32,666 bases of DNA from assembly GCA_016929355.1 (NCBI GenBank), contig JAFGJA010000652.1, positions 1 through 32,666 of the forward strand, given 5' to 3'. The notes beneath the pieces are model-generated. The model saw only the letters and a list, made by a program, of their open reading frames with translations. It searched no databases and had not been told where the DNA came from. This document shows positions 24,621-32,666 of the stretch, in pieces; the first letter of the stretch is position 1; every line of letters begins with the position of its first letter. This DNA is from Anaerolineae bacterium. Its GTDB lineage: Bacteria; Chloroflexota; Anaerolineae; Aggregatilineales; Aggregatilineaceae. Both the position numbers and the translations under genes were made by a program.

Positions 24621-25709
24621 CTACTGAGCCAGTAAATGGACCGTTTCGGCCACGAACGAAATGCCGACCATCTGATCTTCGCGGAAAATTTGCTCCGTGC
24701 TTGGGTCGCTTTCGACCACGACTAATTCCTGACCATCTACATCCACGATGTACTCGCTGGATGCCCCCAGATACATCGCCTGTTTAACCACCGCCTGCGG
24801 CAGATTGGGATCGCTTTTGAGCAGCAGCGCTTCAGGCCGCAGCACCGCCGTCAGTTGATCGCCAACCGCCGGGGCAAATTTGGCACGCGCGGTCACTTTA
24901 TGCCCCAACAGGGTCATGGTGACTTGCTCATCGGTCACTGCTTCAACCGTAGCCGGGAGGAAATTCGCGCGTCCGATGAAGTCGGCCACAAAACGCGACA
25001 CGGGCCGCCGGTAGATTTCTTCGGGCGAATCAATCTGTTCGATCTGGCCCTCATTCATGATCACGACGCGATCCGAGAGCGCCATCGCTTCGACCTGATC
25101 ATGCGTCACATACACGCTGGTGATGTTCAGGCGGCGCTGGATGTTACGAATCTCGCTGCGCATCTGCACGCGCAGTTTTGCATCCAGGTTCGAAAGCGGT
25201 TCATCAAAGAGCAGCACGCGCGGCTCAACCACCAACGAACGCGCCAGCGCCACGCGCTGCTGCTGCCCGCCGGAAAGTTCATTCGGACGGCGTTCACCTA
25301 AATTGTGCAACCCCATCAGGTCCAGCACCTTGTCAACGCGCGCTTTGATTTCACTGCGCGAAACGTGCTGAATCCGCAAGCCGTAAGCGATGTTATTGAA
25401 AACGGTCATGTGCGGGAACAGCGCGTAACTCTGAAACACCATCGCCATATCGCGCTTGTTCGGCGGGCGGTGCGATATATCCTGCCCATCGAGCAAAATC
25501 CGCCCGGCGGAAGGCATCTCAAAACCAGAGATCAGGCGCAGTGTGGTAGTTTTGCCACAACCGGACGGACCAAGCAGCGTTAAAAACTCGCCCTCGTGGA
25601 TCGTCAGCGACACATTATCCACCGCGCGCACTTCGCCCTGCCCATCGCGCTGCGGGAAAATTTTTGAGACATTTTCCAACACTAACGTACCGACTTGTTC
25701 GTTTGCCAT
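24621..25709 (-). CDS. ABC transporter ATP-binding protein, FbpC/PotA type
   Basis: Cytoplasmic ATPase of 362 residues for the importer encoded upstream. Walker A GPSGCGKTT is at 47-55; Q-loop VFQSYALFPH, signature LSGGQQQRVALARSL, Walker B LLFDEPLSNLD and H-loop YVTHDQVEAM follow. The C-terminal TOBE domain (from about 275) includes TAVLRPEALLL. AAGGAGG lies 9 bases before the ATG, only 1 base after the permease stop. The family covers ferric iron, polyamine and phosphonate importers; the company of an AfuA/FbpA-type binding protein and the feo operon favours iron. Confidence 0.93.
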   Translation of the reverse strand: MANEQVGTLVLENVSKIFPQRDGQGEVRAVDNVSLTIHEGEFLTLLGPSGCGKTTTLRLISGFEMPSAGRILLDGQDISHRPPNKRDMAMVFQSYALFPHMTVFNNIAYGLRIQHVSRSEIKARVDKVLDLMGLHNLGERRPNELSGGQQQRVALARSLVVEPRVLLFDEPLSNLDAKLRVQMRSEIRNIQRRLNITSVYVTHDQVEAMALSDRVVIMNEGQIEQIDSPEEIYRRPVSRFVADFIGRANFLPATVEAVTDEQVTMTLLGHKVTARAKFAPAVGDQLTAVLRPEALLLKSDPNLPQAVVKQAMYLGASSEYIVDVDGQELVVVESDPSTEQIFREDQMVGISFVAETVHLLAQ

Positions 25710-25710
25710 A

Positions 25711-27447
25711 TTATGCGCCTCCTTCTATGGACTTTTCAGCGCCGGTAGTCGTGCCAACCGCAACAGATAAAATTACAATCGCTGTCAGCACAATGCCAAT
25801 CAGGATGACGCAATAAGCAAACGCATTGCCGTAACGTCCGTTTTCAACTTCGTTCAAAATCTGGTGGGTCATGATTTTGGTGCGCGAGGTCGTCAAGAAA
25901 ATAATCGCGGAGATCGTCGTCATCGAGCGCGCAAAGGCATAGACCAACCCGGAGAAAAACGCGGGCCGGATCAAGGGCAGCGTAATACGCCGGAATGTGC
26001 CGATATTATCCGCCCCCAGACTGATCGACGCTTCCTCAATCGAGGGATCGATCTGAGAGAGCGCCGCCACGCCCGCGCGTAACGCCGCCGGGGTACTGCG
26101 TACAATGAACACCAGGATAATCGCGCCCGCACCGCCGAAGATCGCTCGCCCACCAGTCAGTTTGGGAATGACCTCAATCGTCCCCAAAAGCGGCAGCGTA
26201 ATCTCGTTGGGCGTGTTGAAAACCAGCAAATAGCCAATACCGATAATCGTACCGGGCACGGCAATGCCGAGCATCGTCGCAAAGTCCAGCGCGGCGCGCC
26301 CCATAAACTTCTTGCGCACCACCAGAAACGCGATGATCATGCCCAGCAACCCCGCAATGGGAGTCGCAATCGCCGCCAACTGCGTGGTATCTTTCATCGC
26401 CTCGGAACCGTAGCCATTGATCACGAAATCGAAGTGATCGAGCGTGAACTCGTTATTCACATTCAAAATCTTGGTGAACGCCCCGGCAAAAATTGTGCCA
26501 TAGACCAGCAGAATAAACAGTGAGGCACATATGCCCACCGCAAACAACGGCCAGCGCACCAATGGATGCGTGATTTGCTGCGGCGTGCCAGTAGGTTTGC
26601 CGGTCACTGATACCACCGAGGTACGGCTGATCCAATAGCGCTGCACCATGAAGACCAACAGCGATGGAACCAGCAAAATCACCGACAACACGGCGGCAGC
26701 AGTAGTATTGTACAGGCCCACGATGGAGACATAGATACGGGTGGACAACACTTCATAATTGCCCCCCATCACCAACGGATTACCCAGATCGGCAATCGCC
26801 TCCACAAACAGCAGCAAAAACGATCCAGCAATACCCGGAATGAGCATCGGAATGGTCACGGTACGAAAGATACGGAACTTGCTGGCCCCTAAGTTGGTCG
26901 CCGCTTCATCCAATGCCGGATCAAGCGCCTGCATCATCCCTTTGAGATTCATATACGCAACGGTGAAATAGGATAAAGTAAGGACCAGCGTCAGGCCATC
27001 CAACCCGTAAATATCATACCGGACACCCAACCATCCTTTGGAGATGATGCCATTACGACCCAGCAGCAGTAAAACAGCCGAAGCCACCGCAAACGGGGGC
27101 GAGATGATCGGGATAAGATAGGTAATGTGCATCAGCCGTTTAAACGGCATCGCCACTTTGACCTGAATATAAGCCAGCAGGAACCCTAACGCGGTCCCGG
27201 TGGCGGCAACGATCAACCCCATCTCCAACGTATTGCGAATGATGTTCCGGTAAACCGGGGAACTCAAGTAGCGATCAAACAGTTCCTGGCCTTCCTCGGT
27301 GAGACTTTCTTCCACCATCGCGTAAATCGGAGAAAGAATGGTGATGCTGACGAACAGAACCACCAGAATCAAGCCAATGAACAAAACCGGGTCTTGAATG
27401 ATCCGGCGAAATTCAGCAATCGGGCGTCCACGAATTAAGTGATTCAA
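25711..27447 (-). CDS. Double-domain ABC transporter permease, FbpB/AfuB type
   Basis: Inner-membrane permease of 578 residues with about 12 helices: two binding-protein-dependent transport domains fused in tandem, as in ferric iron transporters. Two EAA loops are seen: DEAATNLGASKFRIFRTVTI and EEASISLGADNIGTFRRITL, each ending with a typical P-x-x-x-P segment. The start is TTG at 27447, with GGAG 9 bases upstream and no better ATG nearby. It is translated in near-contact with the ATPase gene. Confidence 0.93.
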   Translation of the reverse strand: MNHLIRGRPIAEFRRIIQDPVLFIGLILVVLFVSITILSPIYAMVEESLTEEGQELFDRYLSSPVYRNIIRNTLEMGLIVAATGTALGFLLAYIQVKVAMPFKRLMHITYLIPIISPPFAVASAVLLLLGRNGIISKGWLGVRYDIYGLDGLTLVLTLSYFTVAYMNLKGMMQALDPALDEAATNLGASKFRIFRTVTIPMLIPGIAGSFLLLFVEAIADLGNPLVMGGNYEVLSTRIYVSIVGLYNTTAAAVLSVILLVPSLLVFMVQRYWISRTSVVSVTGKPTGTPQQITHPLVRWPLFAVGICASLFILLVYGTIFAGAFTKILNVNNEFTLDHFDFVINGYGSEAMKDTTQLAAIATPIAGLLGMIIAFLVVRKKFMGRAALDFATMLGIAVPGTIIGIGYLLVFNTPNEITLPLLGTIEVIPKLTGGRAIFGGAGAIILVFIVRSTPAALRAGVAALSQIDPSIEEASISLGADNIGTFRRITLPLIRPAFFSGLVYAFARSMTTISAIIFLTTSRTKIMTHQILNEVENGRYGNAFAYCVILIGIVLTAIVILSVAVGTTTGAEKSIEGGA

Positions 27448-27483
27448 ACGTTTTTACTCCGTATAAGTTTATAAAATTGCGAA

Positions 27484-27510
27484 GCCCCCCATTATCGACC
27501 TATGGGGGGC
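27484..27510 (-). terminator. Intercistronic hairpin between binding-protein and permease genes
   Basis: GCCCCCCAT and ATGGGGGGC, 9 pairs with a 9-base loop, then TTCGCAATTTT. Such hairpins after the first gene commonly keep the binding protein in excess over the permease. Confidence 0.7.
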
Positions 27511-27544
27511 AGCATTAACTCAAGCCAATGTCGTGATCAGGAAC

Positions 27545-28654
27545 TTATTCAACTGGCTGCGGCGCAATTTCGGCATCAAAGCGTTCTACGACAGCCGTGC
27601 GGTTCGTTCCGGCAGCAATGAAATTGTAGTTTACCAGATTCACTTCTTCCAACTTCACCGACAGATCAGACACCGGGGTTTCCGGGTTGGTCGGCAGTTG
27701 GAGCGAGTTCACAGTCGCGGCAACCGCCTGGGCTTCGGGGGTCAGCGCCCACTCAATCCACATCTTGGCCGCTTCCGGTTCCGGCGCGCCCTTGATCAAC
27801 CCCATACCACCGATTTCATAGCCTGTGCCTTCTTCGGGGAAGGTGGTCATCACAACGCCTTCAAATCCTTCGACCTGAAGTTTCACACAGTCGTGCGAGA
27901 AGATGATCGCCACTGCAATTTCGCCATTGGCCGCCATCGTGCCGGGCGCAGAACCCGAACGGGTGTATTGCAAAATATTCTGGTGCAGTTCGCCAAAATA
28001 TTCGAAAGCATTGTCGATAGCTGCTTCAGTCGGTGCGCCGTTTTCATCATAGCCGGTGCCCGCTTCCGCCGCTTCAAGTTCATCAGCTTTCAGCGTCACA
28101 ACGGTCCAGAAAGCGGTAAACGCTGTGCCGGAGGTCGCCGGGTGCGCCATCGCCACATTGCCCTTCAATTCGGGGGCCAGCAAGTCTTGCCATGAAGTCG
28201 GCGCTTCAATCCCCAATTCTTCGAGGAAATCAATATTTGAGCAGAAACCCAACGCGCCCACGTACACACCATGCCATGCGTGATCCACACCCACTGCATT
28301 CGGAGCCAGGACAGAAGCAAGTGCCGGCTCATACGGTTCAATCAACCCTTCTTCATACGCCGCGATGAAGGCATCCGCCGGACCACCCCACCAGACAGAA
28401 AATTCAGGATCATCCTGCGTGGCGCGGATACGGGCCAGTGATTCACCCGATGACATACGCACGTAGGAAGTCTCGATGCCTGTTTCTTCTTCGAAGGCCT
28501 GGGTCATGGCAATACACCAGTCTTCTTGCGGGGTGCAAAGCACAGTCAGGGTATCTTCTTGTGCTTCAACGAATGCGGCAGGGCTGGCTACCATCGCCGG
28601 GGCGAGAGCAGCCGCTAACAGAAAACAAAAGACCAAAATAGAAAGTTTCTTCAT
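27545..28654 (-). CDS. Extracytoplasmic iron-type ABC solute-binding protein (FbpA/AfuA-like)
   Basis: Secreted or anchored binding protein, 369 residues. A signal peptide (MKKLSILVFCFLLAAALAPA) with probable cleavage around residue 31 (VEA-QED) is seen. The mature part has the family-1 fold: LTVLCTPQEDWCIAMTQAFE, GIETSYVRMSSGESLARI and SVWWGGPADAFIAAYEEG; C40 and C47 may form a disulfide. Towards the C-terminus WALTPEAQAVAATVNS and a Tyr in VNYNFIAAGTNR are typical. The relatives bind ferric iron, thiamine or phosphonates; iron is favoured by the nearby Feo genes, but this is an inference. AAGGGGATGGG precedes the ATG. Confidence 0.87.
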   Translation of the reverse strand: MKKLSILVFCFLLAAALAPAMVASPAAFVEAQEDTLTVLCTPQEDWCIAMTQAFEEETGIETSYVRMSSGESLARIRATQDDPEFSVWWGGPADAFIAAYEEGLIEPYEPALASVLAPNAVGVDHAWHGVYVGALGFCSNIDFLEELGIEAPTSWQDLLAPELKGNVAMAHPATSGTAFTAFWTVVTLKADELEAAEAGTGYDENGAPTEAAIDNAFEYFGELHQNILQYTRSGSAPGTMAANGEIAVAIIFSHDCVKLQVEGFEGVVMTTFPEEGTGYEIGGMGLIKGAPEPEAAKMWIEWALTPEAQAVAATVNSLQLPTNPETPVSDLSVKLEEVNLVNYNFIAAGTNRTAVVERFDAEIAPQPVE

Positions 28655-28687
28655 TTCCCATCCCCTTAGGGTTAAAAGAAATTAATC

Positions 28688-28713
28688 AAAAAACCTGTCT
28701 ATCTTGTGACAGG
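28688..28713 (-). terminator. Promoter-proximal hairpin with T run before the binding-protein gene
   Basis: CCTGTC-ACAAGATA-GACAGG followed by six T, beginning at about base +2 of the predicted transcript. It looks like an attenuator; an overlapping CTATC/GATAG pairing offers an alternative fold. Confidence 0.55.
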
Positions 28714-28721
28714 ATAGCCTC

Positions 28722-28750
28722 ATTATAAAGGTTTTTTAACCATCGCACAA
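28722..28750 (-). promoter_or_regulatory. Sigma-70 promoter of the iron ABC operon
   Basis: TTGTGC, 17-base spacer and a perfect TATAAT, with start near 28715, about 60 bases before the binding-protein ATG. The -35 is weak. Confidence 0.6.
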
Positions 28751-28995
28751 TTGCCCATCTGCTTCACAGATGCCATCCGTCACTTTACTACAGGACGTTC
28801 CGCCCGTTCAGTACATGCTGCGGAAAGAAGTAAGGAGTACGATCCAATTAACACGAAACATACTTAAGCTTTGCAGTATGAGCAGCCCAAAGTTTTATGC
28901 AATTCCTATCTCATGCTTATCTAGTTTTTATAAAACGGGCTTAAAATCCCTATCGAATCAAGTTCCAACCAACAGATTATCAAAGGAGGTCACGC
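28751..28995. other. Intergenic region between divergent iron ABC operon and protease gene
   Basis: Spacer of 245 bases. No convincing promoter for the protease gene was found, though AT-rich segments near 28925 (TTTTTATAAAA) could contribute. One open frame crosses it without ribosome site and is considered chance. Confidence 0.4.
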
Positions 28996-30147
28996 ATGTT
29001 GGATAAAATGAACACAGCAAACAACCGTGTGCGCTTGGCTTTCATAGCTCTTGTGATGATCGTCGTCCTGGCGTTCGGAACCTTTAGCCCCATGTTGATT
29101 CAATCAGCAAATGCGGCAGTTCCTACCGATGAGGTTTTCTCAACTGTCTATGAACAGGTCAGCCCTTCAGTCGTGTCGATCAGCGTGGTTGCGCGGCAAT
29201 CGGGCACAGGCGTTTTCGGTCAAGATCAGGAAGTTAGCGCCACCGGCACGGGGTTTGTGCTGGATACCGCCGGTCACATCCTGACCAACAATCATGTGGT
29301 GGATGGCGCTACCGAGATCGATGTCAGCTTTGTTGATGGCACGCTGGCGAACGCTGAAATCGTCGGGCTGGACCCTGACAGCGATCTGGCGGTGATCCAG
29401 GTTGACTTGCCAGAGAATGATCTTAACGAATTACAGCCAGTAACATTCGGCGATTCGAATGCCCTGCAAATCGGCCAAACCGTACTGGCAATTGGCAGCC
29501 CCTTCGGGCAGCGGTGGACACTCACAAGCGGGATTGTCAGCGCCACCGGGCGCAGCATCCAGGGCTTAACCGATTTCTCCATCGGTGGTGTGATCCAGAC
29601 GGATGCGGCTATCAACCCTGGCAACAGTGGTGGCCCACTCCTGGACCTGGAAGGGCATGTGATCGGGGTAAATTCGCAGATCATCAGCAGCACCAATAGC
29701 AGTGCCGGGATCGGCTTTGCCATCCCTGGTAATCTCGCGCAGCGCGTCGCCCAGAAGTTGATCGAGAATGGTTTTGTCGATTACAGCTATGTCGGCATCA
29801 GTGGGCGTGATGTATACCTGCCGCTCATCAAGGCGTTTAATCTGCCGAATGACACCCAGGGCGTTGTCGTCGCCAGCGTATCGGCAGGTGGACCAGCCAA
29901 CCGCACCGGGCTTAAAGACCCCGTTTTTGCCACCGAAGAAGATGCCAATAACGCGCGCGGTGTACCTCAATCAGTCGATGTGATCACCGCGATCAACGGC
30001 GAACCCCTATCCGGCATCAGCGAATTGATCAGCTATCTCGCGGCATCCACTGAACCGGGTCAGATCGTGACACTAACCATTCTGCGCCTGAGTAACGAAT
30101 CATCTGAAGAACTAACCCTCGATGTGCATCTGACACCGCGCCCCTAA
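28996..30147 (+). CDS. HtrA/DegP-like secreted serine protease with PDZ domain
   Basis: Envelope quality-control protease of 383 residues. An N-terminal signal or anchor helix (LAFIALVMIVVLAFGTF) ends in SANA. The trypsin-like domain has its triad at His100 (TNNHVV), Asp130 (DPDSDLAVI) and Ser211 (NPGNSGGPLL), with the S1C segment VIQTDAAINPGN. One PDZ domain follows from about 270 (VVASVSAGGPANRTG, then INGEPLSGISEL). AAAGGAGGT lies 6 bases before the ATG, an exceptionally strong ribosome site. It is a single-PDZ member, as in DegS or the HtrA proteins of many Gram-positives. Confidence 0.94.
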   Translation: MLDKMNTANNRVRLAFIALVMIVVLAFGTFSPMLIQSANAAVPTDEVFSTVYEQVSPSVVSISVVARQSGTGVFGQDQEVSATGTGFVLDTAGHILTNNHVVDGATEIDVSFVDGTLANAEIVGLDPDSDLAVIQVDLPENDLNELQPVTFGDSNALQIGQTVLAIGSPFGQRWTLTSGIVSATGRSIQGLTDFSIGGVIQTDAAINPGNSGGPLLDLEGHVIGVNSQIISSTNSSAGIGFAIPGNLAQRVAQKLIENGFVDYSYVGISGRDVYLPLIKAFNLPNDTQGVVVASVSAGGPANRTGLKDPVFATEEDANNARGVPQSVDVITAINGEPLSGISELISYLAASTEPGQIVTLTILRLSNESSEELTLDVHLTPRP

Positions 30148-30202
30148 GTGAGCCGCCAGATCAAACCGGGCAACCTTTCGCCTGACAATATCGGCCCCTA
30201 TC

Positions 30203-30236
30203 GCACTCCCTTTCTTTGCTCAAAAAAGGGGAGTGC
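30203..30236. terminator. Hairpin between protease and ABC exporter genes
   Basis: GCACTCCC and GGGAGTGC with an inner T-rich/A-rich extension (CCCTTT with AAAGGGG). No T run follows on the plus strand, so its terminator role is tentative. Confidence 0.45.
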
Positions 30237-30304
30237 CTGGGTGCGTTAACCGGGTAAGACTGTAGTATTTTGTAGCCATCCTTAAATTTAAGCAGGAGGA
30301 ATCT

Positions 30305-31219
30305 ATGATCAGTGTCCGCAATGTATCCAAATCTTACGGCGAGGTGCAAGCCCTCAAAGGGATTGATTTTGAAGTCGCCGAAGGAGAGATCGTGGGGTTA
30401 CTCGGCCCTAATGGGGCAGGCAAATCCACCACGATCAAAATCCTGACCGGCTATTTCCATCCCGATAGCGGCAGCGTCGAGATCGATGGCCGGGATGTGA
30501 TCACCCAAACCAAAGCAGTCCAGGCTGATATTGGCTATCTGCCGGAAACCACCCCCCTCTATCCCAATCTCTCGGTGCAAGCCTATCTCAAGCTGGTTGC
30601 GGATATGCGCAATCTACCGCCAGAGGAACGCCCCGCCCTGATCTCGGAAGCGTTGGTCGCCACCGGGTTAGTCGATCACCGCGCCCGATTGATCAGCCAC
30701 CTCAGTAAAGGGCTGCGGCAGCGTGTCGGGTTGGCCCAGGCCATTTTGCATAAGCCCAAATTATTGATTCTGGATGAACCGACCATCGGCCTTGATCCCA
30801 CACAGATTGTAGAAATCCGTAACCTGATCAAACGGCTGGCCGAACACAGCACCATTCTATTCTCATCACACATCCTCTCTGAAGTCGAGGCCGTTTGTGA
30901 TCGCGTGATCATCATCATGAATGGCGAAGTCAAAACCGATGACCGGTTAGTCGATCTGGCCGCCACCACCGACGCGGTTCTGATCCTGCAAACGGAAACT
31001 GAGGGCGTGCAGGATTTGCTGCTGACCATCGACCAGATCGAAACGGTGGAGCGCTTCGAATCCAGAGATGGGTATCCAGCCTATCGCGTTTGTGGTGCCA
31101 GCGATGTTACGCCCGTGATCTACGATCTGGCGCGACAGGAAAACTGGCCGGTGCGTGAACTGCGTCAGGAAACGATGACGTTGGAAGCGATTTTCAACCG
31201 GCTGGCAACAGCCGCGTAA
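30305..31219 (+). CDS. ABC-2 type exporter ATP-binding protein (GldA/CcmA-like)
   Basis: Cytoplasmic ATPase of 304 residues. Walker A GPNGAGKST is at 34-42, followed by the signature LSKGLRQRVGLAQAIL, Walker B LLILDEPTIGLDP and H-loop LFSSHILSEVEAV. The C-terminal region of about 90 residues is the usual extension of multidrug or gliding-type ATPases (ETMTLEAIFNRLATAA at the end). AGGAGGA precedes the ATG. The permease fusion gene follows after 17 bases, so the two form one export complex. Confidence 0.93.
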   Translation: MISVRNVSKSYGEVQALKGIDFEVAEGEIVGLLGPNGAGKSTTIKILTGYFHPDSGSVEIDGRDVITQTKAVQADIGYLPETTPLYPNLSVQAYLKLVADMRNLPPEERPALISEALVATGLVDHRARLISHLSKGLRQRVGLAQAILHKPKLLILDEPTIGLDPTQIVEIRNLIKRLAEHSTILFSSHILSEVEAVCDRVIIIMNGEVKTDDRLVDLAATTDAVLILQTETEGVQDLLLTIDQIETVERFESRDGYPAYRVCGASDVTPVIYDLARQENWPVRELRQETMTLEAIFNRLATAA

Positions 31220-31236
31220 TGGGGGAAAGAATCTCA

Positions 31237-32666
31237 TGAGACAAACTATCGCTATCGCGCGCAAAGAGTTAGATGGCTATTTCAGTTCGCTGATGGCCCT
31301 GATCTTTGTGGGCGTTTTTCTGGCAGTTACTTTGTTTACATTTTTCTGGGTCGCTGATTTTTGGGCGCGTGAATTGACCGATGTCCGGCCCCTATTCCGT
31401 TGGATGCCCCTGCTCATGATCTTTTTGGCGGCGGCCCTGACCATGCGCCAATGGAGCGAAGAACAGCAAACCGGCACGCTCGAAGTTTTGCTGACCATGC
31501 CGGTTCACTTGATTCAGTTGGTCCTGGGTAAGTTCCTGGCCGTGTTGGGACTGGTGATTGTTGCGCTGGCGCTCACCTTCTTTTTACCCATCACGATTTC
31601 GACGTTAGGCGATCTGGATTGGGGTCCGGTAATCGGCGGGTATCTCGCGGCGATCCTGATGGCCGCGGCCTATATCGCCATCGGGTTATTCATCTCCTCG
31701 CGGACGGATAACCAGATCGTTGCCCTGAGCGTCACGGTTTTGCTGGCGGGCGCGCTGCACCTCATCGGCACGGCCTCAGTCACGGACCTTTTTAACAGCG
31801 ACACGGGCGAGCTGCTGCGCAATCTCAGCACCAGTGGTCGCTTTCAGAGCATCGAACGCGGCGTGATCGATCTCCACGATCTGCTGTACTATATCTCTCT
31901 GACCGGCTGTTTCCTCGGCCTCAATGTGCTGTCACTGGTCATGCGGCGCTGGGGGCGCGGTGAACAAACGCGCAACCTGCGTTTCAACAACGGTCTGACC
32001 GCCGCCTTGAGCATCCTGAACATCGTCGCGCTGAATATGGTGCTCTACCCGGTTAATATTGGGCGATTCGATCTGACTGAAGACAAGCTCTACACCTTGT
32101 CGCTCGCCACCGAAGAATTGTTGAGTAATCTGCAAGAACCCTTGCTGATTCGCGGCTATTTCAGCGAAAATAACCATCCTTTGCTGGAGCCATTGATCCC
32201 GCAAATCGAGGATATGTTCGAAGAATACGACGTTGCCGCCAACGACAAACTCACCGTCGAGCACCTCGATCCAATTGACGATCCCGATCTGGAAGCCGAA
32301 GCCAACCAGACCTACGGCATCAGCCCGATTGCGCTTCAGGTATCAGATCGCAGTGGGCAGTCGATCCTAAACGTGTACTTTCACATCCTTGTGCGGTACG
32401 GCGATCAGAGCGAAGTGCTAACTTTTGAGGATTTAATCGCCATTGATCAGTTCGGTAATGACATTGAAGTCCGCTTGCGCAATCTGGAATATGACCTGAC
32501 CAGCACGATCAAACGGGTCGTTGAGGGTTTCCAGAGCGTGGACAGCGTGTTAGCGGCGCTGGATGCCCCCGCGCAATTGACCCTCTACTATACCCCGGAA
32601 ACCTTGCCCGAATCGCTGGCGGATGTGCCCACCACCATTGAAACCGTCGCCAATGACATCCAGGCA
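31237..32666 (+). CDS. ABC-2 permease fused to GldG-like extracytoplasmic domain (3' end outside window)
   Basis: First 476 residues of a membrane protein. The N-terminal half is an ABC-2 permease (GldF/NosY-like): MRQTIAIARKELDGYFSSL, SEEQQTGTLEVLLTMPV, and about six helices up to residue 240. After a seventh helix (LTAALSILNIVALNMVLYPV) comes the GldG-type domain, starting with RFDLTEDKLYTLSLATEELL. It continues with LREPLLIRGYF-like and DPIDDPDLEAEANQTYGI segments typical of the family. In Bacteroidetes GldF and GldG are separate; here they are one chain. GGGGGAAAG precedes the ATG. The substrate is unknown. Confidence 0.85.

Noticed and set aside
28770-29006. 78-codon plus-strand frame before the HtrA-like gene
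   Set aside because: No ribosome site, and it overlaps the very strong start of the protease gene in another frame.
1-32666. CRISPR array or prophage
   Set aside because: No regularly spaced repeats and no capsid, integrase or tail genes were seen; the only mobile element found is the intron relic.

Overview
The window looks like a chromosomal segment of a Chloroflexota bacterium, most likely Anaerolineae-like. This is an inference from style: lipoproteins with long Thr-Pro linkers, many short-gap operons of membrane and ABC genes, moderate-to-high GC, and strong Shine-Dalgarno sites. No rRNA or phage genes and no CRISPR array are visible.

Layout. 1-5821 (minus): a dipeptide/oligopeptide ABC transporter with two ATPases (oppD-, oppF-like), two permeases (oppC-like, and oppB-like cut by the window edge), and between the permeases a secreted protein of about five Cys-paired SH3-like repeats. 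5905-7209: a long, mostly non-coding regulatory region upstream of leuS. It carries a strong sigma-70 promoter, a T-box Stem I with a Leu-type specifier (CTC), a complete tRNA-Ala(GGC) gene, the T-box antiterminator/terminator, a 48-codon small gene, a second terminator with competing pairings, and a 22-codon upstream ORF. 7210-9996: leuS. 10085-12949: an MmeI-like single-chain restriction-modification enzyme whose target-recognition segment is clearly AT-richer than the rest. 13105-18690 (plus): yjjX, a lipoprotein, three small membrane proteins, a glycoside hydrolase overlapping an orphan solute-binding protein, and a cupin. 18705-20934 (minus): an orphan ParA ATPase followed by an acidic membrane protein. 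21071-23627 (minus): feoA plus a feoB split into two overlapping genes, behind a promoter that contains a DtxR/IdeR-like half-site. 23822-24516 (minus): a 3'-truncated group II intron sitting directly behind a terminator. 24621-28654 (minus): a ferric-iron-type ABC importer (binding protein, double permease, ATPase). 28996-30147 (plus): an HtrA-like protease. 30305-32666 (plus): an ABC-2 exporter ATPase and a GldF/GldG-type fusion, cut by the window edge.

How parts fit together. Ferrous (Feo) and probably ferric (Fbp/Afu-type) iron uptake lie side by side. The leuS leader is the most unusual piece: a tRNA-Ala gene lies between the tRNA-sensing stem and the switching hairpin of a T-box, so tRNA maturation would cut sensor from switch. 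The transporter operons use hairpins between genes, which probably sets different levels for binding protein, ATPase and permease genes.
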